This document shows positions 24,648 to 33,437 of a stretch of DNA of 64,000 nt, one piece after another; the stretch's first letter is position 1; the number at the start of each line of letters is the position of its first letter. This stretch comes from Streptomyces sp. CHD11. Lineage in GTDB: Bacteria; Actinomycetota; Actinomycetes; Streptomycetales; Streptomycetaceae. Below the pieces are notes generated by a model. The model made no database searches. It was given only the letters and a program-made list of their open reading frames with translations, and was not told where the DNA came from. The stretch is taken from positions 62,001-126,000 of the forward strand of contig NZ_JABTTS010000016.1 in NCBI RefSeq assembly GCF_018638295.1. Reading direction: 5' to 3'. The translations under genes were made by a program, and so were the position numbers.

Positions 24648-25540
24648 GCGTCACCGTCCGCGTCCCCGCCAAGGTCAACGTCCAGCTCGCGGTCGGCGCC
24701 GCCCGCCCCGACGGCTATCACGACCTCGCCAACGTCTTCCTCGCGGTCGGCCTGTACGACGAGGTCACCGTCACCCCCTCGCCGGGAGGGCTCCGGATCA
24801 CCTGCGCGGGCCCGGACGCCGGTGAGGTACCGCTGGACGCCACGAACCTGGCCGCCCGTGCCGCCCTGGCGCTCGCCGAGCGGTACGGCCGGGAGGCGGA
24901 CGTCCACCTCCACATCGCCAAGGACATCCCCGTCGCCGGCGGCATGGCGGGGGGCAGTGCGGACGGCGCGGGCGCGCTGCTCGCGTGCGACGCGCTGTGG
25001 GGGACGGGTGCCTCGCGTGCGGAACTCCTCGACATCTGCGCCGAGCTGGGCAGCGATGTGCCGTTCAGCCTGGTGGGAGGGGCGGCGCTCGGTACCGGGC
25101 GGGGAGAGAGGCTGACGGAGCTGGAGGTCGGGGGCACCTTCCACTGGGTGTTCGCGATGGCCGGGCGGGGGCTGTCGACCCCGGCGGTGTTCCGGGAGTT
25201 CGACCGGCTGGGGGAGGGGCGGGAGATTCCCGCGCCGGTGGCCTCGCGGCCACTGCTCGACGCCCTCGCCAAGGGCGACGCCGACGCACTCGCCGCGACC
25301 GTCTCCAACGACCTTCAGCCGGCGGCGCTGTCCCTGTTCCCGGAGCTGGCGGACACGCTGGCGGCGGGACGTGCGGCGGGGGCACCGGCCGCGCTGGTGT
25401 CGGGGTCGGGTCCCACGACCGCGTTTCTGGCGCGGGACGCGGAGGGGGCGCGGGAGATCGCGGGTGCCCTGCGGGCCTCCGGAACCTGTCGCACGGTGCG
25501 TACGGCGGCAGGCCCGGTGCCGGGTGCGACGGTGGTGTGA
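24644..25540 (+). CDS. ispE: 4-diphosphocytidyl-2-C-methyl-D-erythritol kinase
   Basis: A 298-residue GHMP kinase of the non-mevalonate isoprenoid pathway, phosphorylating CDP-methylerythritol with ATP. Visible motifs are VRVPAKVNVQLAVGAARPDGYHDL with the catalytic Lys10 region, the glycine/serine-rich ATP loop PVAGGMAGGSADGAGALL (about 99-116), SDVPFSLVGG with the catalytic Asp, and the third GHMP motif ALVSGSGPTTAF. It overlaps rsmA by four bases. Nine bases separate it from the convergent Uma2-type gene, with no terminator hairpin evident. Confidence 0.95.
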   Translation: MSVTVRVPAKVNVQLAVGAARPDGYHDLANVFLAVGLYDEVTVTPSPGGLRITCAGPDAGEVPLDATNLAARAALALAERYGREADVHLHIAKDIPVAGGMAGGSADGAGALLACDALWGTGASRAELLDICAELGSDVPFSLVGGAALGTGRGERLTELEVGGTFHWVFAMAGRGLSTPAVFREFDRLGEGREIPAPVASRPLLDALAKGDADALAATVSNDLQPAALSLFPELADTLAAGRAAGAPAALVSGSGPTTAFLARDAEGAREIAGALRASGTCRTVRTAAGPVPGATVV

Positions 25541-25549
25541 GGGCTTGGT

Positions 25550-26155
25550 TCAGAGCTCGTCGACGGCCGTCAGATCGATGTCGATGGCGTAGGGCTTTTC
25601 GACCTCGATCCGGTCACGGTGCATGCCCATGTGTACATAGGACTGGGTCATGGGATCGAGTTCATAGACGTGGACGACGGGCCTGCCGGTGGATCCGTTC
25701 TCCTCGACGCGCCAGAAGTTCGGAATCCCGGCCTTGGCGTATTTCTGCGGCTTGGTCGTGCGGTCGCGGGACTCCGAGTCGGAGGAGACGACCTCGATGG
25801 CGAGGCGGACGTCCTCGGCCTGATAGCTCGTCTGTCCCGGCCCGGTGATCGAATCCGCTTGGAGCACGCTCACATCAGGCTCGGGTCCGTTGTGCTTGTC
25901 GAGGACGACGGTCATCTCCCGGCTGACTCTGAATTCGCCGGGCAGACTGCCGCGCAGGCCGTTGACGAGCAAGTCGATCACGTTGCCGTGGAGACGGCGC
26001 CGCGGACTCACGAAAACCAGACTCCCGTCGATCAACTCGGTGTGCGGCGGGAGATCAGGCAGCGTGAACAGGTCATCCACGGTGTAGCCGTCCAGCGGCG
26101 GCACCGGCCACCGGACGCGGTGCTCTACGGACTCGGCGGTCGTGGTTCCTCCCAT
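25550..26155 (-). CDS. Uma2 family putative nuclease (DUF820)
   Basis: A 201-residue member of the Uma2/DUF820 restriction-endonuclease-like fold. Family traits are DGYTVDDLFTLPDLPPHTELIDGSLVF at residues 21-47, the acidic metal-site residues in GPEPDVSVLQAD and LAIEVVSSDSESRDRTTKPQKYAKAGIPNFW (the E-x-S...K-x-x-x-Y core), and a C-terminal beta region. Streptomyces carry many copies, and their cellular role is unknown. The surrounding housekeeping order suggests a small insertion between ispE and the ABC-F gene, which is inference. Confidence 0.82.
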   Translation of the reverse strand: MGGTTTAESVEHRVRWPVPPLDGYTVDDLFTLPDLPPHTELIDGSLVFVSPRRRLHGNVIDLLVNGLRGSLPGEFRVSREMTVVLDKHNGPEPDVSVLQADSITGPGQTSYQAEDVRLAIEVVSSDSESRDRTTKPQKYAKAGIPNFWRVEENGSTGRPVVHVYELDPMTQSYVHMGMHRDRIEVEKPYAIDIDLTAVDEL

Positions 26156-26298
26156 GGACGGGATCCTGCTGCCTGCCCTCTACGGTAGCCGCCCCTTCCC
26201 GATCACGTCATCACAAAGAGTGACTGTCGCCTCGCGCGTCGACCGCCCCCGCCAGGCCCTACGCTGGAGAGCTGATCGACCCACCTGGCAGGAGAAAA

Positions 26299-28122
26299 AT
26301 GGCCGTCAACCTGGTCAATGTCGAGAACGTCAGCAAGGTGTACGGCACCCGTGCCCTCCTCGACGGCGTCTCGCTCGGTGTGTCCGAAGGGGACCGGATC
26401 GGGGTCGTCGGACGCAACGGTGACGGCAAGACCACCCTCATCCGGATGCTCGCCAAGCTGGAGGACGCCGACACCGGACGGGTGACGCACTCCGGCGGGC
26501 TGCGGATCGGGGTGCTCACCCAGCACGACTCCCTCGACCCCGCGGCGACCGTCCGGCACGAGGTCATCGGCGACATGGCCGACCACGAGTGGGCGGGGAA
26601 CGCCAAGGTCAGGGACGTACTGACCGGACTGTTCGGCGGACTGGAGCTGGCCGGGTTCCCCAAGGGCCTGGACACCGTCATCGGGCCGCTGTCCGGTGGC
26701 GAGCGGCGGCGGATCGCGCTCGCCAAGCTGCTCATCGAGGAGCAGGACCTGATCGTCCTCGACGAGCCGACGAACCATCTCGACGTCGAGGGCATCGCCT
26801 GGCTCGCCCAGCACCTGCGGGTCCGCCGGTCCGCGCTCGTCTGCGTCACCCACGACCGGTGGTTCCTCGACCAGGTCTGCACCCGCATGTGGGACGTGCA
26901 GCGCGGTGACGTGTACGAGTACGAGGGCGGCTACTCCGACTACGTCTTCGCCCGCGCGGAGCGTGAGCGCATCGCGGCGACCGAGGAGGTCAAGCGGCAG
27001 AACCTGGTCCGCAAGGAGCTGGCCTGGCTGCGGCGCGGCGCTCCCGCGCGGACGTCCAAGCCGCGCTTCCGGGTGGAGGCCGCCAACGAGCTGATCAAGG
27101 ACGTACCGGCGCCGCGCGACAGCGGCGAGCTGATGAAGTTCGCCTCGTCCCGGCTGGGCAGGACGGTGTTCGACCTCGAGGACGTCACCGTGCAGGCCGG
27201 ACCGAAGGTGCTGCTCGAGCACGTCACCTGGCAGCTCGGACCGGGTGACCGCATCGGCCTGGTGGGGGTCAACGGCGCGGGGAAGACGTCCCTGCTGCGG
27301 GCCATGGCCGAGGCGGCGCGGAGCGGGGGCGAGGTGCAGCCCGCGGGCGGCGGCGTCCGGGTGGGCAAGACCGTCAAGCTCGCCTACCTGTCCCAGGAGG
27401 TCGCCGAACTCGACCCCACCTGGCGGGTGCTCCAGGCCGTGCAGGCGGTCCGTGAGCGCGTCGACCTCGGCAAGGGGCGCGAGATGACCGCCGGCCAGCT
27501 GTGCGAGACCTTCGGCTTCGGCAAGGAGAAGCAGTGGACGCCGGTGGGAGACCTGTCGGGTGGTGAGCGGCGGCGGCTGCAACTGCTGCGGCTGCTGATG
27601 GACGAGCCCAACGTCCTCTTCCTCGACGAGCCCACCAACGACCTCGACATCGAGACGCTCACCCAGCTCGAGGACGTCCTCGACGGCTGGCCCGGCTCCA
27701 TGATCGTCATCTCCCACGACCGGTTCTTCGTCGAGCGCACCACCGACCGCGTGTTCGCCCTCCTCGGCGACGGTGCCCTGCGGATGCTCCCGCGCGGCAT
27801 CGACGAGTACCTGGAGCGGCGCAGGCGCATGCAGGAGACGGCTGCCGCCAGCACCGCCGCGGCCACCGTGCCGGCCCCGGCGGCACCGGGTTCCGCGCCG
27901 GAGAAGAGCGCCGCCGGCCAGCGCGCGGCCAAGAAGGAGCTGCAGAAGATCGAGCGCCGGCTGGAGAAGATCTCCGAGAAGGAGACCGGACTGCACGCCG
28001 CCATCGCCCAGAACGCCACCGACTTCACGAAGGTGGCGGAACTGGACGCCGAACTGCGGGAGCTCACCGGTCAGCGGGAGGAACTGGAGCTGAGCTGGCT
28101 GGAATTGGCGGAAGACGCCTGA
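26299..28122 (+). CDS. ABC-F ATPase, Uup-like ribosome-associated protein
   Basis: A 607-residue soluble protein with two ABC ATPase domains and no membrane helices. First domain: Walker A GRNGDGKT (about 38-45), signature LSGGERRRIALAKLL, Walker B VLDEPTNHLD. Second domain: GVNGAGKT (about 324-331), LSGGERRRLQLLRLL, LFLDEPTNDLD. The interdomain linker is basic (RKELAWLRRGAPARTSKPRFRVEAA), and an Ala-rich spacer leads to a C-terminal coiled coil (AAKKELQKIERRLEKISEKE). The coiled coil favours a Uup-type rather than EttA-type member. ABC-F proteins act at the ribosome E site. No attenuator-like leader is obvious upstream. Confidence 0.9.
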   Translation: MAVNLVNVENVSKVYGTRALLDGVSLGVSEGDRIGVVGRNGDGKTTLIRMLAKLEDADTGRVTHSGGLRIGVLTQHDSLDPAATVRHEVIGDMADHEWAGNAKVRDVLTGLFGGLELAGFPKGLDTVIGPLSGGERRRIALAKLLIEEQDLIVLDEPTNHLDVEGIAWLAQHLRVRRSALVCVTHDRWFLDQVCTRMWDVQRGDVYEYEGGYSDYVFARAERERIAATEEVKRQNLVRKELAWLRRGAPARTSKPRFRVEAANELIKDVPAPRDSGELMKFASSRLGRTVFDLEDVTVQAGPKVLLEHVTWQLGPGDRIGLVGVNGAGKTSLLRAMAEAARSGGEVQPAGGGVRVGKTVKLAYLSQEVAELDPTWRVLQAVQAVRERVDLGKGREMTAGQLCETFGFGKEKQWTPVGDLSGGERRRLQLLRLLMDEPNVLFLDEPTNDLDIETLTQLEDVLDGWPGSMIVISHDRFFVERTTDRVFALLGDGALRMLPRGIDEYLERRRRMQETAAASTAAATVPAPAAPGSAPEKSAAGQRAAKKELQKIERRLEKISEKETGLHAAIAQNATDFTKVAELDAELRELTGQREELELSWLELAEDA

Positions 28123-28361
28123 GCCGGACGGCCTGGCCCGGGTGCGGGCCGGGGGCGCGGGTGGCGTGAAGAGGGCGTGAAGGCGCGTAACAGAGGCATC
28201 ACGGGCCGGTTCGCCCTTGGGAACAGGGGCGGACGCGGCCGGGTGGCGTGTCGGTGCCGGGTGATAGAAAGAGCCGTCTGAGCAACGTCTGAAGCCGGCT
28301 ACCGGTTCACCGCACACCTCGGGCGTGGCTAAAAATCAGTGAGTAGAGGGGGAACGCGCTG

Positions 28362-30164
28362 ATGTCTCAGCCGCCCAACCAGCCGCCGCCCGGCGGAGGT
28401 TTCGGACCGCCGCAGGACCCGCCGCCCGGTGGAGGTTTCGGACCGCCGCAGGACCCGCCGCCCGGTGGCGGATTCGGGGCTCCGCAGACGCCGCCGCCGG
28501 GGCAGCCCCAGACGCCGCAGCCTCCGCAGGGGCCCCCGGCCGGCGCCCCGCAGCCCGGGTACGGCCACCCGCAGCAGCCCGCCCAGCAGCCGGGGCCCTA
28601 CGCCTCCGGTCCCTACGGACAGCCCCAGCAGCCGGGCCCGTACGGGCAGCCCGGGTACGGCTACCCGCAGCCGCAGTTCCCCGGGGCCCCCGGCACCCCG
28701 CCCGGCGGGTCCGGGTCCCGCAACCCCTTCAAGGGCAAGCCCGCCCTCGTCGTCGGCGCCGCGGTGGCCGCGCTGCTCGTGATCGGCGGCACCGTGTACG
28801 CCGTCTCGGGCGACGACGGCAAGAAGGACAAGAAGCCCGTCGCCCAGCAGACCGACGACCCCAAGCCGGAGACCTCCGGCGGTGCCCCGGTCAACCCGGG
28901 CGACGGCAGCGGTGACGGCGGCGACGACCCGGAGGACCTCAACGAGGGCCGCCAGGACGGTGAGTCGCAGGTGCTCTGGTACAAGGAGGCACCCGACGCC
29001 CCCGGCTCCGGCGCCGACGCCCCCGGCATGTGGATCACCGACAAAACGGCGGTGAAGGCCGCCTACAAGGAGATCTCCGCCTACAACGTCGGTGACGGCA
29101 AGCCCACCTGGGAGACCATCGCCTTCCCGCAGGAGATCTGCGCGGTCACCTCCGGGAAGACGGCCGACGACAAGGTGGTCGTCGCCTACAAGAGCGGAAA
29201 GAGCGACCGCGCCAAGTGCAACCAGCTCCAGCTCATCGACCTCAACACCGGTGAGAAGGGCTGGCAGGAGGAGGTCGCCGACGGCGCCCTGTTCGACTCC
29301 GCGCTCTCCATCGAGATGTCCCTCGCCGGCAACACGCTGATGGTGGGCCGCTCGCAGTCCGGCACGGCGTACGACGTGCGCACCGGCAAGAAGCTGTTCG
29401 ACGCCAAGAAGTACGGCGACGCCCCCTGCTTCCCCGCGGGCTTCGCGGGCGGCGAGCGGCTGATCCAGGTCGCCTCCTGCGGCGCCGGCGGCGACAACGC
29501 GCACGACGAGGTCCGCGAGCTCGACCCCAGGACCGGCAAGGTCAAGTGGACCTACGCCTACGACAAGGGCTGGCGGATCGAGCGGGCGTTCTCCGTCGAC
29601 CCGGTCGTCATCTACGCCACCAAGGAGGAGGACGGCGACAAGAAGGCGTGGAACATCGCCGCCTTCACCACCGCCGGCAAGCTGCGCTCGCAGGTCGCGG
29701 TGGACGAGGACTTCGACCCCGGCTGCGGCTGGGCGATCCTCGCGCGGGACCTCCAGGGCTGCCAGGGCGTCGTCGTCGACGGCGACACCCTCTACCTGCC
29801 CACCCAGGCCACCACCGGCGCCAACGAGATCGTCGCGATCAGCCTCGCCAACGGCAAGGAGCGGTGGCGGGAGTCCTCCCCGGCGGAGGAGTCGATGGTG
29901 CCGATGAAGGTGGAGGGCGGCAAGCTCATCGCCTACGTCGAGCCCTCGTACAACGCGGGCGGCCGGGTCGTCGCCCTGCCCGTCACGGGCGCCGCCCACA
30001 AGCCGGTCGGGCTGATGCAGAACCCGCAGGGTGTCGCGGACATCGAGAACGGCTTCTTCAGCAAGGACATCGACTGGGTCGACGGTCGTTTCTACCTCTC
30101 GACCACCCGGCTGACCGGAAATGACGATGCGAAGGAGAAGTTGATGCTCGCCTACGGCAAGTGA
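28362..30164 (+). CDS. Proline-rich membrane-anchored PQQ-like beta-propeller protein
   Basis: A 600-residue protein. Residues 1-125 are proline/glycine/glutamine-rich and contain three copies of PPPGGGFGPPQD. One membrane helix (ALVVGAAVAALLVIGGTVYAV, about 128-148) follows. The rest is an extracytoplasmic domain built from PQQ-like propeller repeats (QLQLIDLNTGEKGWQEE, TAYDVRTGKKLFDAKK, EVRELDPRTGKVKWTY, ANEIVAISLANGKERWRESS). Topology would place the Pro-rich tail in the cytoplasm and the propeller outside. It is a paralogue of the next gene, 67 bases downstream, and both are likely co-transcribed. Function unknown. Confidence 0.82.
   Translation: MSQPPNQPPPGGGFGPPQDPPPGGGFGPPQDPPPGGGFGAPQTPPPGQPQTPQPPQGPPAGAPQPGYGHPQQPAQQPGPYASGPYGQPQQPGPYGQPGYGYPQPQFPGAPGTPPGGSGSRNPFKGKPALVVGAAVAALLVIGGTVYAVSGDDGKKDKKPVAQQTDDPKPETSGGAPVNPGDGSGDGGDDPEDLNEGRQDGESQVLWYKEAPDAPGSGADAPGMWITDKTAVKAAYKEISAYNVGDGKPTWETIAFPQEICAVTSGKTADDKVVVAYKSGKSDRAKCNQLQLIDLNTGEKGWQEEVADGALFDSALSIEMSLAGNTLMVGRSQSGTAYDVRTGKKLFDAKKYGDAPCFPAGFAGGERLIQVASCGAGGDNAHDEVRELDPRTGKVKWTYAYDKGWRIERAFSVDPVVIYATKEEDGDKKAWNIAAFTTAGKLRSQVAVDEDFDPGCGWAILARDLQGCQGVVVDGDTLYLPTQATTGANEIVAISLANGKERWRESSPAEESMVPMKVEGGKLIAYVEPSYNAGGRVVALPVTGAAHKPVGLMQNPQGVADIENGFFSKDIDWVDGRFYLSTTRLTGNDDAKEKLMLAYGK
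28383..28490 (+). repeat. Three 36-bp coding tandem repeats
   Basis: Three consecutive 36-base units encode PPPGGGFGPPQD, PPPGGGFGPPQD and PPPGGGFGAPQT near the N-terminus of the propeller protein. The first two are almost identical in DNA, suggesting recent slippage; copy number may vary between strains. Confidence 0.85.
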
Positions 30165-30231
30165 GGCATGTGAGCACCGCTCCCGTCACTTTCCCGCCGC
30201 CCGTCGTCCCCTTCCCCGAGGTACTCACGTC

Positions 30232-32139
30232 ATGAGCCAGCCGCCTCCCCCCAACCAGCCCCCGCAGCAGCCCAACCAGCCCCCGCAGCAGCCGGCCCAG
30301 CCCTCGCAGCAGCCGCCCGCCGCTCCGGGTGGGCCCGACCTGAACAAGGCACCCGAGCCCGGCTACGGCTACCCGCAGGCCCCGCAGGCCCCGCAGGCCC
30401 CGCAAGTCCCTCAGACCCCTCCGCCGTCCGCGCCTCCGGCCGCCCCGCAGGGGCCCGGCTACGGCTACCCGCAGCAGCCGCCGCCGGCCCCCGGCTACGG
30501 CTACCCGCAGCAGCCGCCGCCGGCTGCCGGGTACGGCTACCCGGGGCAGCCGCCGGCCCCCGGCTACGGACAGCCGGGCCAGCAGCCGACCGGGCCTTAC
30601 GGGCAGCCGGGCTACGGGTTCCCGCAGCCGCCGACCATGCCCCTGCAGCCGCAGCCGCAGCCGGGTGGCGGGCGGAAGTTCAACGCCCAGATGGCCATCA
30701 TCATCTCCGCGGTCACCGCCATCGCGCTGATCGTCGGCGGCGGGATCTACTACGCGTCCTCGTCCGGCACGGACGACGACAAGAACACCGCCACGAAGGG
30801 CGGCGAGGGCAAGGAGAACGGCAACGGCGGGGACCAGGGCCAGGGCGGGGGCGAGGGCTCGTCCTCCGGCGGGGGCAAGGAGAAGGCCCCCGCGGACACC
30901 GGCTCCAAGCTGCTGTTCCAGGTGCCCGCGCCCAAGGTGCCCAAGGACGTCTCGTCCGTCAGCACCTCCGGTTCCTGGCTGACCGACACGGTGTACGCCA
31001 AGAGCGGCGTCGCCGAGATCGTCGGTTACGACCGCGCCAAGGGCACCGAGAAGTGGAAGCTCGCCCTGCCCGGACCGGTGTGCAGCGCGACCGACCATGT
31101 CAGCGGGGACAACAAGACGGCGATCGTCTACAAGCCGGCGATGCCGGCCAAGGGGAAACCGCAGTCCTGCACCGAGGTCGGGCTGATCGACCTGGAGTCC
31201 GGCAAGAAGCTGTGGTCCAAGACCGCCAAGTCCGGCACCACGCCGGTCAACTTCAACAACGTCACCCTCAGCGGTGGCACCGTCGCCGCCGGCAGCACCA
31301 GTGGCGGCGCCGCGTGGGAGATCGCCTCCGGCAAGCAGCTGTGGGCGCCCAAGACGTCCGACACCTGCTACGACTCCGGGTACGGCGGCGGCGAGAAGCT
31401 GGTCGCGGTCCGCAAGTGCGGCACGTACGACGAGCGTCAGCTGCACATCCAGACCGTCGACCCGAAGACCGGCAACGTCGTCAGCGAGTACAAGATGGAC
31501 GAGGGCATCGAGTACGCCGCCGTCGTCTCCACCGAGCCGCTGGTCGTGGCGGCGGACGTCGGCGACTCCGCCGGAGACGGCAGCGGTATCTCGGACTTCT
31601 TCTCCATCGACAACAGCACCGGCAAGCTCCGCACGCGCATCCCCGCGCCCGGCGAGGACTTCGCGGCCCGCTGCGACGCCATCTACAAGCTGGAGGACTG
31701 CAGCGCCCTGGTGGTCGGCAACGACCGGCTGTACATCTCCACGGAGGAGCACGAGGGCGACGGGGAGTCGTACGTCCGGACCAACGAGATCGTGGCCTTC
31801 GACCTGGCGACCGGCAAGCAGACCGGCCAGCGGGCCGACGCGGGTGACGGGTACGACCTCGTGCCGCTGCGGATGGACGGCGGCAACGTGATCGCCTACA
31901 AGCGTCCGCCCTACGACAAGGGCGGGCAGATCGTCAGCATCGACGGCGGGACCTTCAAGCAGACGGTGCTGCTGGAGAACCCGGCGACGGAGGCCGTCCG
32001 CGACGCCGAGACGCGGATGTTGCCGACGTCCGCGGAGATCTTGTTCTCGCAGGGTGGTCTGTACATGTCCAAGGTGTACGCCAGTGACTTCACCACGCAG
32101 GACAAGGAGTATCTGGTGGTCGCTTTCGGTACGGGCTGA
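30232..32139 (+). CDS. Proline-rich membrane-anchored PQQ-like beta-propeller protein (paralogue)
   Basis: A 635-residue paralogue of the preceding protein. Residues 1-145 are low-complexity with repeats of QPPQQPNQPPQQ and GYGYPQQPPPAP, followed by one membrane helix (MAIIISAVTAIALIVGGGIYYAS, about 151-173), an acidic/glycine spacer and a C-terminal propeller domain with PQQ-like repeats (EIVGYDRAKGTEKWKLALPG, EVGLIDLESGKKLWSKT, EIVAFDLATGKQTGQ). Paired Cys residues are spread through the outer domain and may form disulfides. ATG start. A hairpin terminator follows. Confidence 0.82.
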   Translation: MSQPPPPNQPPQQPNQPPQQPAQPSQQPPAAPGGPDLNKAPEPGYGYPQAPQAPQAPQVPQTPPPSAPPAAPQGPGYGYPQQPPPAPGYGYPQQPPPAAGYGYPGQPPAPGYGQPGQQPTGPYGQPGYGFPQPPTMPLQPQPQPGGGRKFNAQMAIIISAVTAIALIVGGGIYYASSSGTDDDKNTATKGGEGKENGNGGDQGQGGGEGSSSGGGKEKAPADTGSKLLFQVPAPKVPKDVSSVSTSGSWLTDTVYAKSGVAEIVGYDRAKGTEKWKLALPGPVCSATDHVSGDNKTAIVYKPAMPAKGKPQSCTEVGLIDLESGKKLWSKTAKSGTTPVNFNNVTLSGGTVAAGSTSGGAAWEIASGKQLWAPKTSDTCYDSGYGGGEKLVAVRKCGTYDERQLHIQTVDPKTGNVVSEYKMDEGIEYAAVVSTEPLVVAADVGDSAGDGSGISDFFSIDNSTGKLRTRIPAPGEDFAARCDAIYKLEDCSALVVGNDRLYISTEEHEGDGESYVRTNEIVAFDLATGKQTGQRADAGDGYDLVPLRMDGGNVIAYKRPPYDKGGQIVSIDGGTFKQTVLLENPATEAVRDAETRMLPTSAEILFSQGGLYMSKVYASDFTTQDKEYLVVAFGTG

Positions 32140-32180
32140 TCGCCCCCTGATCGACCCCTGAGCGACCGTGATCACTGCTG

Positions 32181-32210
32181 CGGCCCCGCCCCTGTTCAGG
32201 GACGGGGCCG
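32181..32210. terminator. Hairpin terminator after propeller gene pair
   Basis: CGGCCCCG (32181-32188) pairs exactly with CGGGGCCG (32203-32210), with partial pairing of the intervening bases. It lies 41 bases after the stop. Confidence 0.7.
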
Positions 32211-32372
32211 TACGCGTACCGCTCATCACCGGCTCATCGCCACCGAATACGAGATTTTCGGTGATCCGGGGCGATTCTCGCCGGTAGGGGGAGCGCGACG
32301 TCGAACAAGCGTGTAGCTTCCGGGGGCATCCGGGGTCCGGGGGTGCGTTTGTCGTGGGGGGTTGGTTGATCG

Positions 32373-33044
32373 ATGGGTGTGCGGTTGATGGTGGTCGACG
32401 ACCACCGGCTGCTCGCCGAGGCGCTCGCCTCGGCGTTGAAGCTGCGGGGGCACCGGGTGCTGGCCGCGGCGGCGCCGGCGGTGGGGGCGGCGGATCTGGT
32501 GATCAGCCGGGCACCGGAGGTGTGCCTGCTGGGGACGGCGGCGCCGGCGGAGCCGGGGACCTTCGATCCGGTGGTGAAGATCAAGCGGGAGCGGCCGGCG
32601 GTGGCGGTGGTCGTACTGGGCCCGGTGCCCTCGCCCCGGGGGATCGCGGCGGCGTTCGCGGCGGGGGCCTCGGGGTACGTGCGGCACGACGAGCGGATCG
32701 AGGGCGTCGAGCGGGCGATCATGAAGGCGCGGGCGGGGGAGGCGGCGGTGGCGCCGCAGCTGTTGCAGGGGGCGTTCGGGGAGCTGCTGAATCCCGCGGC
32801 GCAGCCGGACGACGAGGGGCAGCGGCTGCTGCGGATGCTGACGCCCCGGGAGGTGGAGGTGCTGGTGCGGGTGGCCGACGGTGAGGACACCCGGCTGATC
32901 GCGGCGGGGATGGGCATCGCGCCGTCCACGGCGCGTACGCATGTCCAGCGGGTGCTGATGAAACTCGGTGTGGGCTCCCGTCTGGAGGCGGCGGCGCTGG
33001 CGGCCCGGACAGGTCTCCTGGACCGGGCCGGCCCGCTCGGCTGA
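32373..33044 (+). CDS. LuxR-type regulator with degenerate receiver domain
   Basis: A 223-residue NarL/LuxR-like protein. The N-terminal receiver keeps the acidic pair (VVDDH, residues 9-10), but the position expected for the phosphorylated Asp is Gly54 (CLLGTA), and the conserved Lys after GASGY is His (GYVRHD). It is therefore probably not controlled by standard phosphotransfer. The C-terminal LuxR helix-turn-helix is intact (LTPREVEVLVRVADGEDTRLIAAGMGIAPSTARTHVQRVLMKLG). No sensor kinase is adjacent. A bulged hairpin terminator follows. Targets are unknown. Confidence 0.85.
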   Translation: MGVRLMVVDDHRLLAEALASALKLRGHRVLAAAAPAVGAADLVISRAPEVCLLGTAAPAEPGTFDPVVKIKRERPAVAVVVLGPVPSPRGIAAAFAAGASGYVRHDERIEGVERAIMKARAGEAAVAPQLLQGAFGELLNPAAQPDDEGQRLLRMLTPREVEVLVRVADGEDTRLIAAGMGIAPSTARTHVQRVLMKLGVGSRLEAAALAARTGLLDRAGPLG

Positions 33045-33050
33045 CGGCGG

Positions 33051-33084
33051 CCGGGGGCGGGCCGGGCCGTCCGGCCGCCCCCGG
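33051..33084. terminator. Long G/C hairpin between convergent genes
   Basis: CCGGGGGCGGGCCGG (33051-33065) pairs with CCGGCCGCCCCCGG (33071-33084) with a single bulged G. It sits in the 48-base gap between the LuxR-type gene and the small membrane protein gene and can end both transcripts. Confidence 0.75.
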
Positions 33085-33092
33085 TCCCCTGG

Positions 33093-33416
33093 TCATTCCC
33101 CGCCGGGTCCCTCCTGCTCCTCAGGCAGGACCGGGGGTGGTGGCGGAGCCGTCGGCCGCAGCCACAGCCACAGCAGGAACAGCAGCCCGAGGGCGAGCAT
33201 CCCCAACCCCGTCCAGAGGTTGATGTTGACTCCCTGCGCCTTGTCGATGTCCGCGTCGGACGCGGTGAACCCGGCGATCGTCACGATCACCCCGTACACC
33301 ACGAACAGCCCTCCGATGATCCGGCGGATGTCGAACAACCGGGCGGCCGTGGTGGACTTGGTCTCCAGCTCGGTGATCTCTCGCTGCAGATCACGCTCGG
33401 AGTAGTGCTCGGACAT
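33093..33416 (-). CDS. Small two-helix membrane protein
   Basis: A 107-residue protein with a charged N-terminal helix (SERDLQREITELETKSTTAARLFDIRRIIG), two membrane helices (GLFVVYGVIVTIAGF and LWTGLGMLALGLLFLLWLWL) and a Pro-rich acidic tail. It lies 21 bases downstream of the symporter gene on the same strand, so it may be an accessory subunit of that transporter, as small proteins paired with sodium-solute symporters sometimes are. No family function is recognised. Confidence 0.75.
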   Translation of the reverse strand: MSEHYSERDLQREITELETKSTTAARLFDIRRIIGGLFVVYGVIVTIAGFTASDADIDKAQGVNINLWTGLGMLALGLLFLLWLWLRPTAPPPPPVLPEEQEGPGGE

Positions 33417-33437
33417 GGTCCCTCAATCCTCCCGCGT

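Noticed and set aside
26156..26298. Attenuator leader for the ABC-F gene
   Set aside because: Antibiotic-resistance ABC-F genes often have one, but no leader ORF or paired hairpins are evident here, and the C-terminal coiled coil points to a housekeeping Uup type.
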